64,000 nucleotides of DNA, taken from the NCBI RefSeq assembly GCF_000620765.1, contig NZ_JIAK01000013.1, forward strand, positions 1 through 64,000, in the 5' to 3' direction. The notes below the pieces were generated by a model. That model worked only from the letters and a program-made list of their open reading frames with translations. It made no database searches and was not told the DNA's origin. The DNA is from Desulfovermiculus halophilus DSM 18834 (GTDB lineage Bacteria; Desulfobacterota; Desulfovibrionia; Desulfovibrionales; Desulfothermaceae). The position numbers and the translations under genes are program-made. Shown here one piece after another: positions 36,643 through 46,292 of the stretch. Numbering within the stretch: position 1 is the stretch's first letter; each line of letters starts with the position of its first letter.

Positions 36643-37209
36643 CTAATAGGTGAAATGCATGCGGAAGGTCTGGGAGGTCACCACGTCCCAGGACCAGAAA
36701 AACAGAGTTGTCTTCAGCCATTGGGGAACATTTGGACGGGTGAACTGCAGGGTGAGCTCCAGGATGTAGTCTGCTCCGGCATCCAGCATCTTCCATGCCC
36801 CCAGATCCAAAATAATCTCTTTCCATTGCCTGTGCATCAGATCCTGCAGGCTGTCGTCCCGGGCAGTACTGTTTGTGTGCTGATTGATCAATCTGTAGGT
36901 CTGGGTCAAGGGGTGTGTTTTTAGATGATAGCGTCTCCGCTTCTCGACCACGGTGCTGTCCGGCCACCAGCCCCGCCTGCGCCGAAGCCGTATGTCGCAC
37001 TGCATCTGCAGCTGTCCTCCTTTTTCCAGGATCTGTTCCAAGGCATCGACGTCTTTGGCCTGGACCCCGAATCTGAGCTGTATGCGCTCTCCAACATTAT
37101 CCAGGACCAGACCTTCCAAGGCCAGCTGCTGTGCTCCCGCGGATACGGTCCAGAGCAGGACAAGGGCAAGCCCCAGGATACAGCCCGCAATATATTCACA
37201 TGACAGCAT
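36643..37209 (-). CDS. DUF4390 family protein
   Basis: The start MLSCEYIAGCILGLALVLLW (ATG 37209; another ATG at 37215) gives a 188-residue product with an N-terminal signal sequence or membrane anchor ending near AGAQQ. The rest is the DUF4390 pattern (LVLDNVGERIQLRFGV..., WWPDS, YHLKTHPLTQTYRL, and a FRMHFTY end). Its function is not known. The gene is commonly placed before NtrYX-type kinases in this group, as here (six bases before the kinase stop-start junction), which suggests a periplasmic accessory role. Confidence 0.75.
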   Translation of the reverse strand: MLSCEYIAGCILGLALVLLWTVSAGAQQLALEGLVLDNVGERIQLRFGVQAKDVDALEQILEKGGQLQMQCDIRLRRRRGWWPDSTVVEKRRRYHLKTHPLTQTYRLINQHTNSTARDDSLQDLMHRQWKEIILDLGAWKMLDAGADYILELTLQFTRPNVPQWLKTTLFFWSWDVVTSQTFRMHFTY

Positions 37210-37376
37210 ATGCACGTGGAGATTCTCTGATGACGGAGCCAGCTCAGTGGCATAGGTTCATTCCCGGCCGAAATACCGGATAAGAGTTGCAAATTTCATC
37301 AACTCCCGTCAAGCTTGGGCCCTGGAATCAGGTGCTGATCGTCCCCAACCTTGACCTTGGACACCCGCAAGCAGTC

Positions 37377-37841
37377 ATGCAGATCAAGATCATTTGCATC
37401 GGAAAACTCAAGAAGTCGTACTGGCAGGATGCCGCAGCTGCATACATTCGCCGTCTGGACTCGTTCTTTTCCCTGACTCTTTTTGAGCTCAAGGACGGTC
37501 CCGGGCATCTGTCCCCCCAGGACCGTATGCAGGCAGAGGCCCGGTCCATCCTGGCCAAGACATCGGCACAGGACATGCTCATCTGCTTGGATAGCGCAGG
37601 CAAGCCCCTGTCCTCCCCCAGCCTGGCCTCAAAGCTTCAGTCCTGGCTGGAGGAACCGGGACGGATTCCATGCTTTATTCTGGGCGGGGCCTACGGGCTG
37701 GCTAAGGAGTTGACCGCCCGGAGCACTATGCTCCTGAGCTTCGGCCCCATGACCCTGCCCCATGAACTGGCCAGGATAGTTCTTTTGGAGCAGCTCTACC
37801 GGGCGACGGCCATTATGCACAACCATCCCTATCACCACTGA
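37377..37841 (+). CDS. rlmH: 23S rRNA (pseudouridine-1915-N3) methyltransferase
   Basis: The 154-residue SPOUT methyltransferase begins MQIKIICIGKLKKSYW at ATG 37377; the longer frame to 37287 is not family sequence. The knot SAM site is FILGGAYGLAKEL. The C-terminal signature TLPHELARIVLLEQLYRATAI ends in HNHPYHH, as is invariant in RlmH. It methylates a modified residue of helix 69 in the 23S rRNA. It is divergent from the DUF4390 gene. Confidence 0.96.
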   Translation: MQIKIICIGKLKKSYWQDAAAAYIRRLDSFFSLTLFELKDGPGHLSPQDRMQAEARSILAKTSAQDMLICLDSAGKPLSSPSLASKLQSWLEEPGRIPCFILGGAYGLAKELTARSTMLLSFGPMTLPHELARIVLLEQLYRATAIMHNHPYHH

Positions 37842-37904
37842 CCCAAGACCGGGGCATCCCGCAGGTACAGGCCCTGTCCGGGCTTACCAAGGGAAGCGAA
37901 ATAT

Positions 37905-38336
37905 GGCTCTTCGACACAGGAAGTGGATTTGCATGCATAACTCTACAGCGACATTTTACTGAACTCACAGTGTCCTTGGTCGAAGCCGGGGATTGGTCCG
38001 TGGCTTTTCGATTTCCGGCCGGTAACGTTTCCTGGCGAAGTGGAGGATAAGCGGTCGGTCCTCACAATTTCAAGAGCCCCCAAACAAACAGTCAGCCGCG
38101 GTCATAATGCAGTGAGGGCCGACCGCCCGGAACGAGTCGTGGATACGTCGACCAAAATCGTGGCCACGGACCAATCTCCGGCAAGGCCATATCAAAGTGT
38201 CGCTGTCGTGATAAGAGTTTGCCATCTCTTCTGTGTGCTCCCTTTGGGCGGGACCAAGAAAATGTGCGGGTCTGCCGCTCAAGGCACACAGAAGAGATGG
38301 CAAACTCCAAAATTCCACAGGCTACATCGAAGAACC
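37905..38336. mobile_element. Fold-back family A, copy A5, interrupted by element F
   Basis: The left terminus GGCTCTTCGACACAGGAAG and arm run to ATGCATAA at 37940. The arm resumes at ATAAGAGTTTGCCATCTCTT (38211) and reaches ACATCGAAGAACC. Between them lies element F. In the right part, the interior block GGCGGGACCAAGAAAATGTG is inverted relative to the left interior of A2 and A3, so this copy has an arm flipped or duplicated. It lies between rlmH and nrdG. Confidence 0.8.
37941..38210. mobile_element. Fold-back element F nested in A5, apparent ATAA target duplication
   Basis: This 270-bp sequence has imperfect terminal inverted repeats (CTCTACAGCGACATTTT at the left; the right end reads CACGACAGCGACACTTT when reversed) and more inverted blocks inside (GATTGGTCCGTGG and its complement; GCGGTCGGTCCTCAC and GTGAGGGCCGACCGC). 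ATAA is found on both sides (37937-37940 and 38211-38214), while the uninterrupted A copies have one ATAA there. No ORF is present. It is unrelated to family A in sequence. Confidence 0.75.
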
Positions 38337-38641
38337 CGAAACATTCTTTCCATTTCAATTCCCTTCCTTGGGTGGGCAGAGAACACAAGACCTCTTTGCG
38401 CTCCAGCTCCGCTTTGTCCAAAAAATAAAAAATGTTAAGCATAAAATATATGCTTTGGACCCTCTTCTTTCCTTGTCAAGGATTGCTCCGTTTCCAACTT
38501 GTTGCTACGTTTCAATTGTCTGCTTGAGCCGGCATCCAACCCCCGAAACATACATATAACACCCTGTTTTTTACATTTTTTACCTAAAACAGGACCCCGA
38601 ACTTTCAACCGCGGCTTGATCCGCGACAGCCCCAAACCGCC
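38337..38641 (+). promoter_or_regulatory. Regulatory region upstream of nrdG
   Basis: About 300 AT-rich bases precede nrdG. Inverted repeats are AAGCATA-AAATA-TATGCTT (38437-38455), CCTGTTTT with AAAACAGG (38563-38593, 15-base loop) and CGCGG-CTTGAT-CCGCG (38610-38625). No canonical NrdR box or clear promoter can be named. The region is likely to control the class III ribonucleotide reductase genes. Confidence 0.4.
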
Positions 38642-39334
38642 ATGACAAACATCCAATCCGCGGCCCCCGGGAAAGAATGCAAGGACTCTGTACGGCATGC
38701 CTCCGCAAAGACACCCGATCCATGGGGAGCTGTCCGCGGGCTCCAGCCGGGCAGCCTATGCGACTGGCCGGGACGAGTCAGTGCAGTCCTTTTTCTGGGC
38801 GGGTGCAACCTGCGCTGTCCGACCTGTCACAACGCCCGTCTGGCCTGGACCCCTGCCCAATGCCCCCCGGTTTCCAAAGCCGCCGTGCACCGGTTTGTCC
38901 GGACCAGGGCTGGGTGGCTGGACGGATTGGTTGTCTCCGGCGGTGAACCAACCTGCGTACCGGGCATCGATATCCTGCTGCGGGAGCTCTCCGCCCTCGG
39001 ACTCTCGATCAAGCTGGATACCAACGGGCTGCACCCGGAGACGGTCCGCGAACTTCTGGAGCAGGACCTGGTTCAGGCCGTTGCCGTCGACGTCAAGGGA
39101 CCATGGGCCAAGTATCCCCGACTCACCGGCGACCGGTGCTCCCCGGCCCGGGCCCAGCGCGCACTGGAATCCATCTTTGGCTTGGCCCAAAAGGCCCCGG
39201 AACTCTTTTTCTTCCGCTGTACCGCTGTCCCGGAGCTGAGCCCCGAGGACCTGGAGGAAACCAAAAGGCTCGTGCCATCCGGATCTACCCTGTCCATCCA
39301 AACCTATATTCCGCCGGAGAAGCCCGGCGTATAA
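38642..39334 (+). CDS. nrdG: Anaerobic ribonucleoside-triphosphate reductase activating protein
   Basis: The radical SAM enzyme generates the glycyl radical of NrdD. The 230-residue protein has the cluster motif CNLRCPTC (Cys-x3-Cys-x2-Cys), preceded by FLGG, and VSGGEPT for SAM contact. It is of the longer NrdG/PflA-like type. No Shine-Dalgarno is visible before the ATG. It is followed 53 bases on by nrdD, with which it forms an operon. Confidence 0.9.
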   Translation: MTNIQSAAPGKECKDSVRHASAKTPDPWGAVRGLQPGSLCDWPGRVSAVLFLGGCNLRCPTCHNARLAWTPAQCPPVSKAAVHRFVRTRAGWLDGLVVSGGEPTCVPGIDILLRELSALGLSIKLDTNGLHPETVRELLEQDLVQAVAVDVKGPWAKYPRLTGDRCSPARAQRALESIFGLAQKAPELFFFRCTAVPELSPEDLEETKRLVPSGSTLSIQTYIPPEKPGV

Positions 39335-39387
39335 GGCCTGGGCCACGGGTTGCACCCGGGCCTGTGCCCATGAGGAGGAGCGTGTAC

Positions 39388-41499
39388 ATGTTCATGACTG
39401 AAGTTGAAGAACGGATCATGGGGAGCAAGTCCCCGCACACCGCGCCAGAGCATATCCGCAAGCGCGACGGCCGCCTGGAGACCTGGGCCGTTGATCATAT
39501 TGCCCAGGCCATCCTCAAGGCCCTCCAGGCCAGCGGAATCCGCGACCCCCTGCTCGCCCGGCGCCTGGCCGGCAAGGTGGAAAAAAAGCTGTCCGGGGTC
39601 CAGATCCCGGAGCAGGAACAGGTCCAGGACATGGTGGAGCAGGTGCTCATGGAGAGCCGCCTGTTTCCGGTGGCCAAGCGCTACATCCTGTACCGCGAGC
39701 AGCGCAGGCAGCTGCGCAGCCAGCAGGAGGCCTTTCTGGACATCGGCAAGACCATCGACAACTACGTGCACAAGCAAGACTGGCGGGTGGCGGAAAACGC
39801 GAACATGTCCCACTCCTTTCAAGGGCTTATGCTTCATCTTTCCGGATCCGTGCAGGCCAGATACGCCTTGGAGAAATACCCGGAAGAGGTCCGCATGGCC
39901 CACGAGCACGGATATTTCCACATCCACGATCTTTCCTTCGGTCTGGCCGGCTACTGCGCCGGATGGAGCCTGCGGGACCTGCTTTTGGAAGGCTTTAACC
40001 TGGAAGGCAGATGCTCCTCCGGCCCGGCCAAGCATCTGGACTCGGCCCTGGGCCAGATGGTCAACTTCCTGGGGACCCTGCAGAACGAGTGGGCCGGAGC
40101 CCAGGCCTTCAACAACGTGGACACCTACCTGGCCCCTTTTGTGCGGGCCGATGGGTTCGATTTTCCCCGGGTCAAGCAGAGCATCCAGAAGTTTGTGTTC
40201 AATGTGAACACCACCTCCCGCTGGGGGGGACAGAGCCCATTCACCAACCTGACCTTCGACCTGGTCCCGCCCAAGCACATCGGGCAGGAAGCGGTAATCA
40301 TCGGCGGTGAGCTCCAGGATGAATGCTATGATGACTACGCCCCGGAGATGGAGCTCATCAACCGGGCATTTCTGGAGGTCATGCTTGAAGGCGATTACCA
40401 CGGACGAATCTTCAGCTTTCCCATCCCCACCTACAATGTCGGCGAAGACTTCCCCTGGGATTCAGAGGTCGGAGAGCTCCTGCTCAGACTGACTGCGAAA
40501 TACGGCGTGCCCTATTTCCAGAACTTCATCAATTCGGATTTGAAGCCTGAGGACGTCCGCTCCATGTGCTGCCGGCTGCAGATGGACATCCGGGAGCTGA
40601 AGAAGCGCACCGGCGGGCTCTTCGGCGCCGGGGACCTGACCGGCTCCATCGGCGTGGTCACCTTGAACCTGCCCAAGCTGGGCTATCTGGCTCAGGACGA
40701 GGAGGACTTCCTGGACCTGGTGGCTGAGTACGCAACCCTGGCCAAGGACTCTCTGGAGTTCAAGCGGAAATGGGTCAGCGACAACATGGACCGGGGGATG
40801 TACCCCTTTTCCGCCCGCTACCTGAAGAACGGACTGATCAACCACTTCAGCACCATTGGGCTCATCGGAGGGCACGAGGCCTGCCAGAACCTTTTGGGCA
40901 AAGGCATCGAGTCCCCGGCCGGCATCCGGCTCATGCAGCGCACCCTGGAGCACCTGCGGGAGCTGACCTCCGCCTTTCAGGAAGAAACCGGGCATCTGTA
41001 CAACCTGGAGGCCACCCCGGCCGAAGGCACCAGCTACCGTCTGGCCAAGATCGACAAGAACCTGTACCAGGACATTGAGACCTCGGGAGACGATGTCCCC
41101 TACTACACCAACTCCACCGCCCTGCCCGTGGATGCGACCAGCGACGTCTTTGCCGCCTTGGAGCATCAGAACATGCTCCAGCCCAAGTACACCGGGGGCA
41201 CTGTCTTTCACACCTTCCTGGGCGAGGCCGTGGCCGACACCCAGGCCTTGAAGGCATTCATGATCAAGGCTATGTCCAAGACCAAGCTGCCCTACATCTC
41301 CATCACCCCCACCTTCTCCGTCTGCAAGGCCCACGGGTATATCAACGGAGAGCACTTCTCCTGCCCCCACTGCGGAGCGGAAACCGAGGTCTACACCAGG
41401 GTGGTGGGCTACTACCGGCCGGTGACCTTATGGAACAAGGGCAAGCGGGCCGAGTACAAGGACCGGAAGGTCTTTGCCCCAGTGGAGGAGCAGGGCTGA
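39388..41499 (+). CDS. nrdD: Anaerobic ribonucleoside-triphosphate reductase (class III)
   Basis: The start is ATG 39388 (MFMTEVEERIMGSK) after GGAGGAG; the frame open to 39103 overlaps nrdG. The 703-residue enzyme makes dNTPs without oxygen. An N-terminal ATP-cone region is seen in IRKRDGRLETWAVDHI. The C-terminal glycyl radical site RVVGYY puts the radical at about Gly674. Zinc ligands are in VCKAHGY and CPHCGAE just before it. No aerobic class I or II enzyme is in the window. Confidence 0.96.
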   Translation: MFMTEVEERIMGSKSPHTAPEHIRKRDGRLETWAVDHIAQAILKALQASGIRDPLLARRLAGKVEKKLSGVQIPEQEQVQDMVEQVLMESRLFPVAKRYILYREQRRQLRSQQEAFLDIGKTIDNYVHKQDWRVAENANMSHSFQGLMLHLSGSVQARYALEKYPEEVRMAHEHGYFHIHDLSFGLAGYCAGWSLRDLLLEGFNLEGRCSSGPAKHLDSALGQMVNFLGTLQNEWAGAQAFNNVDTYLAPFVRADGFDFPRVKQSIQKFVFNVNTTSRWGGQSPFTNLTFDLVPPKHIGQEAVIIGGELQDECYDDYAPEMELINRAFLEVMLEGDYHGRIFSFPIPTYNVGEDFPWDSEVGELLLRLTAKYGVPYFQNFINSDLKPEDVRSMCCRLQMDIRELKKRTGGLFGAGDLTGSIGVVTLNLPKLGYLAQDEEDFLDLVAEYATLAKDSLEFKRKWVSDNMDRGMYPFSARYLKNGLINHFSTIGLIGGHEACQNLLGKGIESPAGIRLMQRTLEHLRELTSAFQEETGHLYNLEATPAEGTSYRLAKIDKNLYQDIETSGDDVPYYTNSTALPVDATSDVFAALEHQNMLQPKYTGGTVFHTFLGEAVADTQALKAFMIKAMSKTKLPYISITPTFSVCKAHGYINGEHFSCPHCGAETEVYTRVVGYYRPVTLWNKGKRAEYKDRKVFAPVEEQG

Positions 41500-41557
41500 A
41501 GTCTGCTGCCTCTTGGCCTTCGGGAAGAGGAGCTTCATACCAATGAGGACAAAAAGA

Positions 41558-41828
41558 GCTCTTCGACACAGAAAGTGGAATTGCCTGCATAAGAGTTTGC
41601 CGTCTCTTCTGTGTGCCGTGAGCGGCAGGCCCGCACATTTTCTTGGTCCCGCCACCCGGCACTCACGTGTATGATACGCTCAGGCACACAGAAAGCAGTG
41701 ACCTGAACGTGAGTAGCCGGGAGGGGGCAGGGATCCCCCTTTGGCGGGGCTTAGAAAATACCGGGCCGAAAGTGGGCACACAGAAGAGATGGCAAACTCC
41801 AAAAATCCACAGGCTACGTCGAAGAACC
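41558..41828. mobile_element. Fold-back element family A, full copy A6
   Basis: The sequence begins GCTCTTCGACACAGAAAGTG and ends CTACGTCGAAGAACC. It shares the shortened centre CCACCCGGCACTCACGTGTATG with A4. It occupies most of the 387-base gap between the convergent nrdD and TANGO2-like genes. Confidence 0.92.
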
Positions 41829-41886
41829 GCAAAAAGTTGGCAACTTTTTGCCCTCATTATATCCCAGCAACACGTTCGGTCTGCAT

Positions 41887-42663
41887 TCACTGCTTGCCTT
41901 TAATCCTAAACCGCCGCACAGCATTACCCCCCACCTCATTTCCGGTCCGGACATCCTTCTCCCAGAAATCGATCCGCCCACTGCGGTGGACAAAGACCAG
42001 GGTGGACACCTGGGTCCCGTAGCCCGGGCTGTGCACACAGATCGGGGCCAGGATACGCTCCATGTCCAGCCCCACCCCGGTATCCGGAAGATCCCTGTCC
42101 GGCACCCGGGTAGTGTCGGCCAGCAGGGCAAACAGCTCTTCCGGGCCTGGCCTGCGCCCGCTGTGCAGTAAGGCCCACAGGCCGGCCCTGGCCCGGATCA
42201 CCTTGGGCCAGGGCGTATTCAGCCCGGCGTTGCTCAAGCCGTGAATTCCGGAGGGAATGGGCCGCGCCCCGCCCCCGGCGTTGCTGAACCAGTGCAGCTC
42301 GGATCCGGAGCCAAAGACAAGGTTGAACCCGTTGTACTCCGAGCCCGTTCTGGACAGCCGGGACCAAAACCGGGTCTCGTCCTGTGTGTGCAGCAGGTAG
42401 TCCACAGGCAGCTTGCCCCTGGACGGACGATGGGGGCGAAAGGTCTTTGGATCCCGGACGTTCGTGACCATGGCCAGCCGCCCCCTGGTATTCACTCCCA
42501 GCCAGGTCCCGCCTCCGTTGTGATCCCGGCCGGCCAAGACTTGGGGAGCCTCGGGCCAGAACTGGGCCGGCCTGGATCCGCGGCTGTCGAACTCATCCCG
42601 GTTGGCGGCCAGGATAAGCGGAAAGTCGGGATGCACCCGCACGGCCATGACCATAAGACACAT
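41887..42663 (-). CDS. NRDE (TANGO2) family protein
   Basis: The start is ATG 42663 (MCLMVMAVRVHPDFPL) after GGGGGAG. The 258-residue protein has the family motif LILAANRDEFDSR with the NRDE tetrad at the N-terminus, and GRDHNGGGTWLGVNTRGRLAMVTNVRDP. The family is Ntn-hydrolase-like and widespread; human TANGO2 is linked to metabolic disease, but the bacterial function is unknown. Cys2 could be the nucleophile after Met removal. It stands 110 bases downstream of folD on the same strand. Confidence 0.88.
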   Translation of the reverse strand: MCLMVMAVRVHPDFPLILAANRDEFDSRGSRPAQFWPEAPQVLAGRDHNGGGTWLGVNTRGRLAMVTNVRDPKTFRPHRPSRGKLPVDYLLHTQDETRFWSRLSRTGSEYNGFNLVFGSGSELHWFSNAGGGARPIPSGIHGLSNAGLNTPWPKVIRARAGLWALLHSGRRPGPEELFALLADTTRVPDRDLPDTGVGLDMERILAPICVHSPGYGTQVSTLVFVHRSGRIDFWEKDVRTGNEVGGNAVRRFRIKGKQ

Positions 42664-42773
42664 ATCGTATCTCCCCCGCCTGACGATGTATGTGTGAACA
42701 TGAAAAAGCCCCGGCCGGCCTCCACAAGGCCTGCCGGGGCACACGACGACGTCCGCTTATTGACGGTCCCGGG

Positions 42774-43685
42774 CTAGGCGATGCCCAGATGGTACTTCAG
42801 GGAGCGGACGGTGTTGCGCATGAGCATGGTGATGGTCATCGGTCCCACCCCCCCGGGCACCGGCGTGATGTACCCGGCGATGTCCTTGGCCGTATCAAAA
42901 TCCACATCCCCGCGCAGGATGGGGACCATCTTGTTCGGGTCCTTTTTGCTCGGCTTCTCGCCCACGCGGTTTACGCCCACATCAATGACACAGGCCCCGG
43001 GCTTGATCCATTCCGGCTTGACCAGTCCGGGCACCCCGGCGGCTACGATCAGGATGTCCGCCCGCTTGCAGTGGGACTCCATATCCTTGGTCCGGGTATG
43101 CACAACGGTCACAGTGGAATTGGCCCCTTTGCCTTTCTGAACCATCATGTTCGCAATGGGCTTGCCCACGATGTTGGACCGGCCGACGACCACGACCTCC
43201 GCACCTTCGGTTTCCACTCCTGCCCGGATGATCATCTCCTGAATTCCGGCCGGGGTGCAGGGAGGGAACTTGACCTCGTTCCCGCCGATCATCAGCCGGC
43301 CCACATTGACCGGATGAAAGCCGTCCACATCCTTGTCCGGATCGATGGCGTTGAGCACCTTTTTCTCGTCAATATGCTTGGGCAGGGGAAGCTGGACAAG
43401 TATCCCGTGTATCGACTCGTCCTTGTTGTACTTGTCGATCAGACCCAAAAGCTCTTCCTCAGAGATGGTGTCCGGCTGAGTGTCCTGAACCTCATTAAAG
43501 CCCAACCGATGGGCGGTCTTGATCTTCAGGGAGACGTAGGACTGGGAGGCGGGATTTTCCCCGACCAGGATGGTCACCAGTCCCGGGACCTTTCCGTGCT
43601 TGTCCTTGATGTCCTGCACTTCTTTGGCCAGCTCCTCCAAAATCTCTTCCCGGATGTCCGTGCCCTTGATCAATTGTGCACTCAT
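42774..43685 (-). CDS. folD: Methylenetetrahydrofolate dehydrogenase / methenyltetrahydrofolate cyclohydrolase
   Basis: This bifunctional NADP enzyme interconverts C1-folates. The start is ATG 43685 (MSAQLIKGTDIREEIL) after AAAGGAG. In the 303-residue product VTILVGENPASQSYVSLKIK supplies the catalytic Lys, ILVQLPLPKH and GRSNIVGKPIANMM are the FolD blocks, and PGGVGPMTITMLM closes the domain. It lies downstream of eno on the same strand. Confidence 0.96.
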   Translation of the reverse strand: MSAQLIKGTDIREEILEELAKEVQDIKDKHGKVPGLVTILVGENPASQSYVSLKIKTAHRLGFNEVQDTQPDTISEEELLGLIDKYNKDESIHGILVQLPLPKHIDEKKVLNAIDPDKDVDGFHPVNVGRLMIGGNEVKFPPCTPAGIQEMIIRAGVETEGAEVVVVGRSNIVGKPIANMMVQKGKGANSTVTVVHTRTKDMESHCKRADILIVAAGVPGLVKPEWIKPGACVIDVGVNRVGEKPSKKDPNKMVPILRGDVDFDTAKDIAGYITPVPGGVGPMTITMLMRNTVRSLKYHLGIA

Positions 43686-43816
43686 ACCCCGTCTCCTTTG
43701 CAATAGTTGGATCCAATCAACCGGAGCGGAAATGCCCTGCTCCAGCCCCCTCAAGTTCACAAACCTATCATTCTCAACGGTTTGCTATCCTTGCTAAGGT
43801 ATGTCTTCCGTGCTTG

Positions 43817-45124
<1,308 letters not shown>

Positions 45125-45192
45125 CTACCTCCTGTTTCAGCTTCGCCTCCGGCAACTCTGCTTCTTTTGCCACAAGACAGGCAAAAAATCCT

Positions 45193-45230
45193 GGTTCTTC
45201 AACGTAGCCTGTGGATTTTTGGAGTTTGCC
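45193..45230. repeat. Fold-back family A arm remnant, A7
   Basis: GGTTCTTCAACGTAGCCTGT then GGATTTTTGGAGTTTGCC is the family A terminal arm only. It continues without a gap into heptamer array E2 at the place where full copies read CATCTCTTCTGTGTGCC. Confidence 0.85.
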
Positions 45231-45231
45231 C

Positions 45232-45273
45232 TCTGTCCTCTGTCTTCTGTCTCCTGTCATCTGTCCTCTGTCT
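45232..45273. repeat. Heptamer tandem array E2
   Basis: Six 7-base units (TCTGTCC, TCTGTCT, TCTGTCT, CCTGTCA, TCTGTCC, TCTGTCT) adjoin A7. The array supplies the last codons and stop (QKTEDR-stop on the minus strand) of coaX. Confidence 0.88.
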
Positions 45274-46042
45274 TCTGATGAGCCATGAGCAGCCCCTGCA
45301 GCAAGAGATCCTCGCGAACAGTATCCAGACATGAACACAGGGGGGTGATTGCCCCGGCGAATCCCCCGGTGGCCACCACCGTGACCTCCGGGGTCAAAAA
45401 ACCGCGCAGCTGTTGGCACAGCCCCTGGATCATGCTGGCAAACCCGTACAGAAAGCCTTGATTCATGCTCTCGGCCGTGCTCCTGCCGATCTCCAGCCCG
45501 GACGAACTGTGCTCCAGGCTGATCCTGGGCAGCTTGGCCGTATGTCCGGCCAGAGCCCCCAGGGAAGAAAACACGCCCGGACAGATAAGGCCCCCCAGAT
45601 AATCGTGACCCTGAATGCACTCTACTGTGGTTGCCGTTCCGAAATCAATAACGATCAGCCCTGAAGTGGACAAAAGTCTGCGGGCTGCAAATGCAGTCAC
45701 CAGCCGGTCGGCCCCCACCTCCTGGGGGTTTGCGTAGCGGTTATGCAGGGGAAGGGGCAGATCGTCGGGCACAAAGAGCACCGGACAGGTGGAGTATTTT
45801 TCTCCGGCCTTGCGGATCATGGTGTTGTGTTCCGGGACCACGGAGGAAACCACCCAGGCCTGGACCTGCCGGGGGGAAATGCGCAGGTGATCGAAGATCT
45901 GCATCACCCGCAGACCGAAGGTATCCGCGGTGTCTCTGGCATGGGTGGGCAGTACAAAGGAATTGAGGATGACGTGGCCCTTGGATACGCCCAGCTTGGT
46001 ATTCGTATTCCCCACGTCGAGCAGGAGCCGATAAGTCTGCAC
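45257..46042 (-). CDS. coaX: Type III pantothenate kinase
   Basis: CoaX phosphorylates pantothenate, the first step of coenzyme A synthesis; it needs K+ and ignores CoA feedback. The 261-residue ASKHA-fold protein shows DVGNTNTKLGV at the N-terminus, GADRLVTAFAAR, DFGTATTVECI, and TGGFAGAI. The last residues QKTEDR and the stop are read from array E2, so the end is not native family sequence. No other gene is between it and eno. Confidence 0.95.
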   Translation of the reverse strand: MQTYRLLLDVGNTNTKLGVSKGHVILNSFVLPTHARDTADTFGLRVMQIFDHLRISPRQVQAWVVSSVVPEHNTMIRKAGEKYSTCPVLFVPDDLPLPLHNRYANPQEVGADRLVTAFAARRLLSTSGLIVIDFGTATTVECIQGHDYLGGLICPGVFSSLGALAGHTAKLPRISLEHSSSGLEIGRSTAESMNQGFLYGFASMIQGLCQQLRGFLTPEVTVVATGGFAGAITPLCSCLDTVREDLLLQGLLMAHQKTEDR

Positions 46043-46118
46043 GCATGCCCTCCAAGATGGTTTGCCGGGGTGCTGCCAGTCCAGGTCAAAGCCTCACTTC
46101 CTTTGGGAGACAAAAAAT

Positions 46119-46197
46119 GGTTCTTCGACGTAGCCTGTGGATTTTTGGAGTTTGCCATCTCTTATGCGTGCAACTCCACTTCCTGTGTCGAAGAGCC
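46119..46197. mobile_element. Miniature fold-back family A, copy A8 (79 bp)
   Basis: GGTTCTTCGACGTAGCCTGT...GGAGTTTGCC is joined directly to AACTCCACTTCCTGTGTCG-AAGAGCC, that is, the two terminal arms of family A without the interior. It lies between coaX and hemW. Copy A10 has the same length and architecture. Confidence 0.9.
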
Positions 46198-46202
46198 CAA
46201 AA

Positions 46203-46275
46203 AATCCTGGATCCTGGTCCCGGATCGTGGTCTGCCCCGGACTTGGATCCGGGGTCCGAAATGACCTTCTTTCGC
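46203..46275. repeat. Dispersed short repeat G, copy G2
   Basis: Tandem CTGGATCCTGG and CTTGGATCCGGGG segments with AAATGACC at the end resemble G1 in reverse orientation. It follows A8 within a few bases. Confidence 0.45.
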
Positions 46276-46292
46276 GGGAATGAATGTGCGCA

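Noticed and set aside
39103-39387. A 95-residue N-terminal extension of nrdD
   Set aside because: It overlaps the nrdG coding region in another frame. GGAGGAG before ATG 39388 and the ATP-cone sequence after it mark the real start.
45904-46264. Frames through family A arms reading FFDVACGFLEFAIS-like peptides
   Set aside because: The same peptide appears wherever the repeat occurs and starts or stops outside it at random. It is a property of the repeat, not a gene.
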